From assembly GCA_014183095.1 (NCBI GenBank), contig JACCPH010000001.1, positions 1,023,042 through 1,087,041 on the forward strand: a stretch of 64,000 bases of DNA. Reading direction: 5' to 3'. How positions within the stretch are numbered: position 1 is the stretch's first letter; each line of letters begins with the position of its first letter. Source of the DNA: Harringtonia aguacate. Lineage: Eukaryota; Ascomycota; Sordariomycetes; Ophiostomatales; Ophiostomataceae. Under the pieces are notes generated by a model. That model saw only the letters and a program-made list of their open reading frames with translations, did not search any database and had not been told where the DNA came from. Both the position numbers and the translations under genes were made by a program. Positions 22,198 through 32,236 of this stretch are shown here, one piece after another.

Positions 22198-25140
22198 TCA
22201 CTTTTAATCCAAATCATTTTACAGAGTATTAATTTATTTTTTACGGAAAATCCATAGTGAGCAGTAGCATGCTACAGCGTCCCCGTGACCGGTCCGGCGG
22301 TGTGCCTAACAATTAAATTTGAGTTTTCGCCTTCCGTTTTGGCCGCCACGGTTGCAGCGCAGGGTTCGACCGTTACAGAAATCCACTGCAGCGTCGCTGC
22401 GGCGTCCCTTTTCGCTCTCTCGCTCTCTCCTTTCTTCTTCCTTTCCTTTCTCTCTCTCTCTCTCTGTCTCGCACCTGTCCTGCTTCGAGCGACTGCCGGT
22501 CCCAGCCACACGGCCGACTCTTCTGTGGTCTCGCATGCGACCCTCCCCACCCCCCTCTTCCCCCCCCCTCCCCGTCATATCCTACCAGTAAACTACAATA
22601 TGTGAGATGTGCACTCGCACCGTATCCGTATTACCATACTCGTAATACGATGGTTGTGTCCCCCCTGCTCGGGCACCCGTTGTTCGGTATCACTCGTACA
22701 TGACTCGCACAGAGTAGCAACAGCACTCGCAACTTTTTTCTCTTCTCCTCGCACTCCTCGTCCACCTCCGAGGAGATGCTGAGAGCAACGCTTATCCGCG
22801 CGGCCGGGTGGCTGTCGCCATGGCCCTGACCGATCTGTCACTTTTTTTCCCGTTTTTATTTTCCTTATCCCCCAGTCCCTTCAGTGTTTCTGGGTCCTTC
22901 CATTTCTTACCACGCCATGATGATCTGCTGTCCTTTATTCGAAACGTATGCCTGTTGGCTCTCACCTCTCTGATAACGGTCCTGGGGTCTAGACTTTTTG
23001 GCCAGACTCTAGGACCCCTGGTAGGGGGGAGGGGGGGAGGGGGAGAAAAGGACTGTTGTTGAATTGGGTATTGGGTTGGGGAGAGAGGGTTGGGGGGGGG
23101 GGAGAAGGGTGGGCGTGCTGGTGAGCGTGCCCAGAAGAGATGCTGTCTCGGCAACATTTCCGTTTTCTCATTTTTTGCTCCTTTCGCTCATCCCTCCTCC
23201 CTTTCGCTCAGAGGAGTAATCCTGTGGGACTCCATACGGATGTACGGACATGTCTTCGTATCTCCTTTTTAGGCTCCGTCTGTCCATTCTTCCCCCCCTC
23301 CCCCCCCTTTCCCCTCCCCTCCTTGTCGATTGCCCCTTGTCCATCGTCCATCGTCTCAACCATTTTTGGGGGCCACCGTTCGATTGGGTCTGACCTTGGC
23401 GATCCTCACTCCCAACGAAAAAAAAAAAAAAAATTTACGAGTATCCTGCCTCTGCAAACGAGCATATTACCACACACACACACACACACTCGTCAGATGC
23501 CAAGTACTCGTACTGTATGTACATATGTACTCTGCATGCACCCTACACCCCTACAACGTAGCATTGCTTGTCCCCGTGCGCCATCCGAGCGCCAGCCCGT
23601 CGACTAACACGGACAACGGTCTTGTAGCCTGCAAAATAATCAAATAATCGAGTAATCAAAAAGTCCTGAAATGGCAGGTCCTGCTGTACCGCCTTTGTGC
23701 GACTTTCCCATTTCGACCAGACGCCAATTCGCTATGCTTCATGGCGCCGGTCTTGTCCGCTCGTTCCTCCAGGGATAGGGCCTGCTGCCTCTCGTCGAGA
23801 ACAGTCTATGAGACGTCTGCCTGGTATTATCTTGCAGTAGTGCGCGTAGTGGTGACGTCACTAGTACGGGCACTGGAACCGTGTGGCTGGGTGCAACGAG
23901 GTGTTGGGCAGGTTCGTTCTAATACAGTTGTGGTGGTGGGGAATGCTAGGGTCGTTGGGCGCCCTGGCGTTGCTCCCATGAACCGTCGAAGGGGAGCAAA
24001 AGTCCCCCCCCCCTCCCTCCCCCTCTCCTCTCCCTCCACTCGCCCACCTCTCTCCCCTCACCCTCTACGCCTCAGTGCCTCTGTTGTGATTTTCGCCATG
24101 GCCGTTTTGCTGTGCCACAGCTCTGGGTCTTGTTCGAATACGAATAGCCGCCGGCAGTACTGCTCGTAAAATTGGCTCAGCTATGTGCCCGGTGCGATTC
24201 GCGGTGCGACTCGCGGTGCGACTCGTTTGCATTGCAACCACGGCCTATCCCCCTTTAATGCGATGCTACCACAGAGTAAGATCCTGCTCCTTCATGTTTC
24301 TTCCGACACCCGACACAGACGCTCCGTCAGGCGATGGGCGGTGGGCCACAAGCGGGAACCAGTCAGTACGGGTCTTGTTTGTTGGTCGGGTGCGGGTGAC
24401 TGGGTGCTCTACAGACGCTGCCTGCATCTTACTACAAGCATGAATATGTCTTCTCGACGGGGGAAATGATTACAAGGAAAGTCTTGCCCTATAAGGACCG
24501 ACACGCTGCAGATGAGCCAATGAAACAGCTCAAGAAGCGAAGTGAGCAAGGGGAGTGAGTGGCAGTGGTGGGTGCGGATCCGCAGAAGGATGATTGATTT
24601 TCACGAGTGTGTGTGCGTTTGCCATACATGATTTGTTCAGTCCTGCAAAAATTTTCAGAGCGCTTTTGTGGAGAGAGGCACATCTCTCTGCTTCAGCCCG
24701 TTCTGGACCCAACTCGGGCTGTATCAGGAGGCTGCTTAGGCGAGAGTATGAGTACGACTGTGAATGTGGATGGATGGTGTGGACTCTGGACTCGTACAAG
24801 TAAATATATTGCCGGGAACGTAGGGGGGGGCCAGGGGAGCAGGGGGACAGGGGCAGGGGGGGAAGGGTCGATGCCAGGACCCTGTCCCAGGAACCCAGAG
24901 AACAGGAGCAATCGTCAGCTCTCCGCCCGTCGAGTCGGAAGCAGTGCTCAAAACGGTTGTCGTTCCGGGCGCGACCATTGGTCGCAGAGGGCCAAAAGGC
25001 GGTCTTGGCATTCGATTAAGCTTAAAGTGCAGAGGCAACGGTAGGGCAAAGGAACTCGTCGCCAGCTGCTCGTCTCTTTCTCTCGTTTTCGCGGTGTCCT
25101 GCGAGAAGGGTCGTCTCGACGTCTGCCAGCCGGCTAGAAG

Positions 25141-25196
25141 CCCTCACAGACCCTCACAGACCCTCACAGACCCTCGCAGCCCCTCGCAGGTCCTCG
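25141..25196. repeat. 10-bp minisatellite
   Basis: Five to six copies of CCCTCACAGA or CCCTCGCAGN in tandem. Confidence 0.9.
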
Positions 25197-25780
25197 TACA
25201 CAGTACGAGCAGCCCCGTACAAGTAATATGCAGACCCTCATAACCCCTTGCGGGATCCTCCCACACCCCTACACCACAGATCCCTACTCGTACGTGCAGG
25301 CCCTTCCTCCTATTCGCGCCGTCTTCTGCTGTGCCGTGCATTTCTCGCTTGTTGAAGCGCCCTTATCGAAAAGCCAGAGAAACAACAACAGCCTTTGCTA
25401 GCCGCACCAACCCTCAGCAAATACGAAGCGACCGCTTGAGCAACGGTGCTGTCCCACTTGGGACCCAGCGGCGTTGCATCAGGTCCGCCGTGACCCATAC
25501 ATCCCATGCACCGCAATCCTACGGTGCAGTGGCAGCGCACGAATGCGAGCAGAAAACGGCCGGGGGACTGCATGGGTTCTGGTCCATTCTGCCTGCCGGG
25601 ACTTTGTGCGAGTGTATTACCCTTGCTCGCACTCATAATCGTGCTCTGCCACTGCCGGGACTGTGCTCCGCCCTTCCCCGTCGGGACCGCCAGCGTGCTG
25701 GGTGCGCGCAGACTGGCTGTCTTGACTGGCGTGGTCAGGGCTCTGTGGTTCGGAGTGCGTGCTAATTCTGGTGATACAAC

Positions 25781-25814
25781 TCGCTGCTGCTCGCTGCTGC
25801 TCGCTGCTGCCTGC
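25781..25814. repeat. 10-bp TCGCTGCTGC tandem repeat
   Basis: Three perfect copies of TCGCTGCTGC plus a partial fourth. Confidence 0.85.
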
Positions 25815-26539
25815 GATCATTGGTGGCAGGGACGCCTCTGAAACCACGTGGCCGTCCTCCTGCATGGGTGAGATGCACGAGGGACGAGTGCCATCAGCGG
25901 CAGCAAAACGTAACGGCGAGAGCCGCCGTTTTGCGAGAGGGGCTGGCTAGAGACGCCATTGGCAAAACCGTTGCGAGCAGCGCAAATACGACATGAGGCT
26001 TAGGAAACTCGTACTCGCCTGTATGCCGACCCCCAAGAGTTATGGGTCCCATCTCACGGTAGAGTATCGGCTTTCGGGGTTAGAACGTCGTTGTTGGAAT
26101 GCTATGGATGGATGCAATCTCATCTAATACCACCATTTTTTTCTGGATCGAGGACGATTTTCCCGAATTGACCGAGGACGGTCCTGCAGCCGACCAAAAT
26201 AGAGTCTGACGGCTGGTCGGCGGCTGGCGGCGTCGGTAACATGTAGCATGCTCGGTCGCATCGTCATCTTCGTCATCCTCAGGTGCTGGGGCACAGGCCG
26301 ACAGCCTCTTGTCACGGCGGGCGGAAGCGTCTACCCGGCGAGCTGGCTGTTGTGCGTGGCTTTGCGTCGGTGCGGCCGTCGGGCTGTCGGTCGACCTTTG
26401 CGGGACTGTCAATGTCTGACAACTGATTTTTTTTTTCTCAACTCAACGCCAGCGCTGCCATTGGCGACCTCCTGGCTCAGCCGCTGGTTGTTTACTGGTC
26501 GGCGGCTACTGCCCCTCACTGCCTGTCGTCTGCTATGTA

Positions 26540-26640
26540 CTGTCCGCTGCTGTCTGCTGCTGTCCGCTGCTGTCCGCTATGTCCGCTTCTGTCCCCTGTC
26601 GGCCCCTGTCGGCCCCTATCGGCCCCTGTTGTCCACTGCT
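26540..26640. repeat. CTGTCCGCTG / CTGTCGGCCC tandem repeats
   Basis: Two adjacent degenerate arrays: about four CTGCTGTCCG units, then four CTGTCGGCCC or CTATCGGCCC decamers. The array explains the open frames in both directions here. Confidence 0.85.
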
Positions 26641-28004
26641 CTGTCCGTTGCCCGCCACCACACCCGAGACCAACCCCGCTGGACGGTTCGCCTGGTGATG
26701 GCTGCTTGCGTTGGCATGCCAGTGCACATGCCCTGAGAGTCAAAGTCTAAGGCTGCGTGCCTGTTGTCGGTGTCGCCGTGCTCCCCCTTCCGGGCAGCCA
26801 GCTAGCGCATTTCGTAGTGTTGCACTGGCCAGCACGTCTTTTAGCCCAAATTCAGCCATGTCTGCCTCTGGCTGATCTGGGCTTGCTTCTCACGCTGGCG
26901 GCACCCCGGTCGGACCGGATGCGTGTTCGCCGACAAGCATTCAATCTGTCCATGACGCAACCAATTTGTGAACAACAGGCAAACCAAAACTTGTTCTCCG
27001 TATTTTTTTTGGCATCACCTGCTCCTCGTGCATGAAGCGGTTGGCCACGACCCATGTGATAGCCGAGGCCGCGGGAGACCGTTGGCGGGCGTCGTTGACC
27101 AGACTCCCTTTGTACGAAGTAGATGGCAGCCTCACAATCGCGATGACCAACACCTGTATCGCCGCTGCAGATCAGTTCCGCCAGTCTAGACCGTGCGCAG
27201 AACTCTTCAGAGGGCTGTCTATGATGCTCACCCGCAGCTCAATGTGCCCCGGGCGCCCAAAATGCCCCTAAGGCGATGCTCGTTTAGGGAACCAACACGT
27301 ACGAATTACTCGTAGAGCCAACTGCTGCCCACCAGACGTCAGCTGGAATGGACACATCTGCGCCGCCGCCCTTGTTGCTATGATTGTTGTTGTCGTTATC
27401 CTGGCTGCGCTGGCCCCCTCCCTGCTGGCCTGGTTGTTTTGATTTGTCCCGGTTGTCCAGGATTACCTGGTTGTCCTACTCGTAGTTCTCGTCGCATTGC
27501 TATCTTCCCTGCTTTAGTTGGCCCCGTCGGCGCTCTGCAAACGAGTTCCACGCCCAGCTTGCAGCCACTAAGCGAAAAAAAAAAAAAAACGACGTCATCC
27601 AAGCCGCTCTATGATGCCTCTGCTCCGTGTGGCATCGGTTGGACTGGCGCTCGTTTGTGCGTTTGTGCTCGTAAGATACAAACTCGTAGTGCATACTCGC
27701 CTGCATTGTTTTGGCAGCAGTCCTGGAGTGGGACATCTTCATTCATTCTTTGTTCTTCCGTTTCTGTGTGCTTTGTATTAGGGGGGGGCATGTCTCACTC
27801 CGTCTCAGCCGGTGTCGGTCTCTCTTTCCGTTTTCGCTCCCAGATCCACCATTTTCGCAGACAAGAATCCAAATTGGCATGCACCTTCCATTGCAGCTCC
27901 CAAACACATCCACAGGGCTGGGGTCCCTTGTCCGTCTGCAAAAAGCAAAGCCACCCCTGCAAGCCGAACAACTGCGACGTTCTGCAACCAGTGCGAGCGG
28001 CTGC

Positions 28005-28055
28005 TACGAGTATGTGCAGCTATGTGCAGTACGAGTACGAGACGAGTACGAGTAC
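28005..28055. repeat. ACGAGT motif cluster
   Basis: Five ACGAG(T/A) units grouped over 50 bp with interspersed TATGTGCAG. It is the largest copy cluster of the dispersed motif in the central gene-free block. Confidence 0.8.
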
Positions 28056-29151
28056 ACTATAACGCATCCCCCTTGCGGCCGCTTCTGCAAATCCCCCTCC
28101 CCCCCTGTAGCAGAGCCCTAGCACGCCCGAAGAGGACGGCGATCCTGTCTTGTTGCCTTCTTTCTTTAACGGGAGCAGCATGGGTCTCGCCGGCATGCTC
28201 CCGTATCCCTGCATTGTTCTTTGATCTCCTCTGTGGTTGCATTGTTCAACGGACGCTTTTGCAAAAGGCGGAAGACCACGCAGCCCACCCTTGCTCCCTG
28301 TAGCGGAACTCGCTCTGCGAGCCGAAGTGGGTCTCTGGTACTTTAGTAGACAGGTCGAGACTGCCCCCAGAGACCGCCCGCGGCAGCGCACCATCAGCGA
28401 GCATCTATACACCCCCCCTCCTCTGTCCTTCCATACCCCCTCCCCCCCTCCCATTTTTTTCGCGCCTTACACTCCCCCCTCCTCAGATGCTAGTCTCGCC
28501 ACGCTACCCGAGCCAGTACGCTCCGTCTGTTCCGCCACTCTCTCGAAAAACTCCTTCCAGAGCACGTCCGCGGGTGTGTGCGGTATCAGCCCAGGCGAGC
28601 ACGTACATAGATATCAAGACGGTCCCCAGAGCACCTGGACCGCTGCCCGCGAAGATCCCCAGCAGAGACATCTAATCTGAAAAGAGCTAAGTTCCCCTAA
28701 TAGTGGCTCCTCCTTCGCTAAGACACCTGTCATTCTTGTGTCTTGTCTCTTCTGTTCTCGCCTGTGGCTCTTGACTTTCTTTTCTTTTTGCTGCTTCTAC
28801 GAGAGGAGCTACTGTTTTCCAATCTCGACGTTCACGGCCATTTCTTTGTTGCTGTTTTCGAGCTTCCCCGTCTCGCTCTCTCTGACCGTCTAGAGTGACG
28901 GGGCCGACATCTCGGCCACCCAAGACTGCCTTTATAACGTTGCTCTCCCTCTCACTCTCTCCCTCCCTCACTAGCAGCCAGTCTCCCTCTATCACTGCCA
29001 CCCTAGGCTAATGACAAATTTTGCCCCATCCAGACACCACTTATACACAGCATACCTCCTACCCATTTATTCATAAGACTACGTCAGTTCCCCCTCACTA
29101 CCTTGCCACATTTCTCTCCTCTGCCAGATCGAGCTCTTCCTTTTTGTCTTC

Positions 29152-29168
29152 TATATATATATATATAC
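29152..29168 (+). promoter_or_regulatory. TATA box of the bZIP gene
   Basis: A TATATA run of 17 bp ending about 60 bp before the bZIP start codon, within CT-rich promoter sequence. It is the only strong TATA tract near this gene. Confidence 0.6.
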
Positions 29169-29227
29169 ATACCCCCTTGCTACACACTCTATCCTTCGGC
29201 CTCGGATCACCCGTCGGACCATTTACC

Positions 29228-29641
29228 ATGCATTCAACAACAACTCTTCAGCCTACCTTCACGAACATGCCCGTCAAGTTTGAGGAGCTATCTCCCACCC
29301 AGACGGTGCCGGAATATGTGTTCCCAGATACCGAAACCTATGATACCGAGCTGTATATGGACGGCTACAAGGGGTGTCTGAGCTCCAGCTCTCCTCCTGT
29401 AAGCTTCTCCGGTCCCAATGCGGAGTCCTCTTGGGGTTTGACAGGCAGTGTGCTAACGGTGGAACAGCAGTACCAACTCATGTCCTTCATACCGGAGTGC
29501 ACAGATGTGTACCCAAGCCCGGAGCAAGATGCAGAGTCGCCGTTGGCAGACGTCCTGCCACAGGAGTTCCAGCGGCTGGAGGATCTCCAGCAGCTGGAGA
29601 ATCAAGCACGCCTCCAGCAGCAGCAACAGCAGCAACCACAC

Positions 29642-29672
<31 letters not shown>

Positions 29673-30100
29673 CCTCCGGAGGAGTCTCCGGAGGAGTCCC
29701 TTGTGACGCCCCGACCCCGGCTAAGGCCCCAGTCAAGCGGAAGCGGGAGAATCGCTATAAGAACGCACCGCCGTCTGTGCTGTCGCGGAGGCGTGCCCAG
29801 AACCGTGCGTCGCAGCGGGCATACCGCGAGCGCAAAGATCAGCGCATAAAGGACCTCGAGAAGATGCTGGACGAGGCGAAACGCCACGCCGACACCCTCG
29901 GCCAAGCCTACACCTCCCTTCAAATCGCGTTTCGGAAGCTCGAGTCGCACTTCCCCTGCCCGCCCGGGCCCGCATCACAACGGGATAGCATCTCGACTGT
30001 CTCGACCGTCTCCTCGAACGTCCCTCCACCGCAGGCACCAACCCAAATGGATCAGTTCTACATCTGGGAAACGCCGATGAACACCTCATACGCCATGTGA
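29228..30100 (+). CDS. AP-1-like bZIP transcription factor
   Basis: 290-residue nuclear DNA-binding protein. The basic region (about 187-203) contains NRASQRAYRERK, the N-x-x-(A/S)-Q-R-x-(F/Y)-R signature of fungal Yap/Pap1-like factors. A leucine zipper follows from about 207 to 240. Upstream are two polyglutamine runs (about 129-148) encoded by CAG-rich DNA, and a lysine/arginine stretch KRKRENRYK that may serve as a nuclear signal. The N terminus is acidic and could activate transcription. I see no paired cysteine-rich domains like those of redox-sensing Yap1, so an oxidative-stress role is not supported. The ATG is the first after the TATA box. A canonical 69-nt intron could lie at 29399-29467 (GTAAGC ... 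GCTAAC ... AG); it is in frame and stop-free, and removing it would delete residues 58-80. Mostly isolated from other genes. Confidence 0.9.
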
Positions 30101-31010
30101 CGTGACACGAGGACATTGCGTTCCATTTGGTTCTGTTGGGACCGGCAGTTCTCATTGTCGTGCGGCGTTCCTGGGAGCCACATGGGCCACCTGGTTTGCC
30201 ACAGTGTTGGAAATAAGGGAGCATAAGGACTGCTTTGCCACTTTTGGCGAAGGGCGTTTTACGGCACGCGGGGAAGGAACGGAATCTGCAAGGGATTTAA
30301 AAGAGGAACGAGAGTTCTGCTTTCTCGTTCCCAGTGCTAAACTAACTGTGCTTTGGAGGGGGACCCCGAGGAGGGAATCTACTCTGATTTCATTATCTCG
30401 AATGGGCTTATCATTGGCCTGGAGTTTCGGCGTTGGTTTCCGTTCCTTTGCGCTGCAGGCACTCTGTACATAATATATTACTACAAATACTTGTTACCAC
30501 AAATTACCTACACTAATTATATTCCCAACGCCCAGTGGAATGTGTGATCTCTTGCCGTATGAAATCATACCATCAGGCTATCTCAGGCGGAGAAGGGAGG
30601 GCGAAAAACAGAGTGTGCCAGCACGTTTCAACGGTTCGTTGCAGACAAGACGCAACGCTTGCGTGATAGCTGCCTGGGATGGAACGATGTGCATGGGTCA
30701 GGGTTGGCTATCTCAAACACGGCCTGCATGCACAGTACGAGGAGCCGCTTCCGAGGTTATGACAAATTTGGACCGTGTCTCTTTCTTTACCCCCTCCCCC
30801 TCTTGCACCAGTCTTGCCCCAGTGCAATCTCCGCCAGCTGTCCCAGTCCGCACAGTGGCAGAATCGACCGCTTCCCCTGCCTCTAGATATTACCCACTGA
30901 TGTGCAGTCCAGATCGTTGTGACCGGCTACAGGGGTGGAAGGGATCGGTCGCAGGAGACGCTTGCTTTCCTTGGCACATCCAGTCACCAACGTACGAAAG
31001 AGCACGTCCA

Positions 31011-31030
31011 CCCCCCCCCCCCCCCCCCCC
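31011..31030. repeat. C20 homopolymer
   Basis: Uninterrupted run of 20 C in non-coding DNA. Confidence 0.9.
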
Positions 31031-32211
31031 AGAGCAAGCACGAGCATGGAAATGAGCATCACTGAATGACGCAAACAAAGGGTTTAGCCAATTGTCTCAT
31101 GCAGTGGCTTTCTGAGGAGCTGCTCTTGTGGCGAGGTCTAGACAATCTCCCCCCTCCCTCCCCATTCCCCTCTCTCCTACTCCGAGGCCGAATCGGCCAG
31201 CGCCACAATAAAAACTGCTGAGCCAGCCTTGCGGGGTAAAGACCAAAGAGGCAGTCGAGCAGCAGCAGCTCTCGAGCAAGCTGGCCGGTGTGGGGCCAGC
31301 GGGCACCTTGCTGCGCTCGCCTGGCGGATCGCCGCTAGCACCAAGTCGCTTCTCTTTGTTTTCGCACTGCCATTTTGGCACTACGCCTGCTCTTTCCTTT
31401 AGCAGCTGAGACATTCCGAGCGTTGGCGGTTAGAATGTCTCGGACATGCCTTCCCTTTTTTTTCCCTTTGTCTTTTTTTGCCGTTGCCATTTGCGTACAG
31501 CTCGTACGACGGTCATCTCGACATTGACATTCACAATCACAGTCACAATCGTCTCTGACCCTCCTCCCTTCCCCCCCCCGTTCCTCCACTTTGACAGTGG
31601 GCGATACGAGTACGAGCTCGCGCGCGAACACGAGCACACTTGCTGTTTGCATCTGACACCACAGTCGACCGTTGACCGTTTTCGGCTGTTGAGCCCGTTG
31701 TGTGTGTCTCGCCGTGGCGGAAATGGATGAGTAGGAATGGGCAAGTTAGCTGTTTGCTAGAAGCTCTCGGCAGCTCGTGTCGACCACTCGTGTCGATGAG
31801 CTAGATACTCGGCTTCAGCTGCGTGGTCACAGCTAGACCACTGGACCATCAAGAGCACGGACCCCGCGGAAACTATGACGTTGGACCGGCGGCGTTCGCC
31901 GTGCCCCCAGGGAGACTGGAAGGAAGCTACGAGAACATAGCAAGCTACCAAAGCTACCTATTCCCCGTTCTGGCCCGTCGCCAAGCGGACTGTGCTCCCC
32001 CCAGCGCTCGCCGCTGGCTAGATCTATGCTTTCCGCCACTGGCGTTCTGGTTAGTGGGTGTTTAGCAGGCGACGCCCGAACCCTAGAGGATGACAGCGCT
32101 CTCAATTGGTCATGATAGCGAGAAGAAGAGGACGGCGCGCAGAGGCGCACGCCTAAACCGATGCAAGGGATGCCCCGTTCGCTACATATCCAGCTGTGCC
32201 TATACGGACTC

Positions 32212-32236
32212 GGGGGGGGGGGGGGGGGGGGGGGGG
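32212..32236. repeat. G25 homopolymer
   Basis: Uninterrupted run of 25 G, the longest mononucleotide G run in the window. Confidence 0.9.

Larger units (their letters stand above)
20391..29151. other. Second gene-free, repeat-rich block
   Basis: No frame here shows a recognisable domain or forms a splice-consistent gene. The stretch contains a C/T tract at 21001-21030, a short AT-rich (AAAT)n island at 22.1 kb, an (AC)n run at about 23472-23489, several minisatellites between 25.1 and 26.7 kb, and about ten copies of the TACTCGTA/TACGAGTA motif. The last few hundred bases become CT-rich, as expected for the promoter of the bZIP gene. No transposase, reverse transcriptase or RNA gene was seen. 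Confidence 0.6.

Noticed and set aside
22319..22380. B-box-like GGGTTCGACCG
   Set aside because: No A box at a suitable distance and no tRNA fold.
29011..29076. 21-codon upstream ORF ahead of the bZIP gene
   Set aside because: It lies upstream of the TATA box at 29152-29168, so it is probably not in the transcript.
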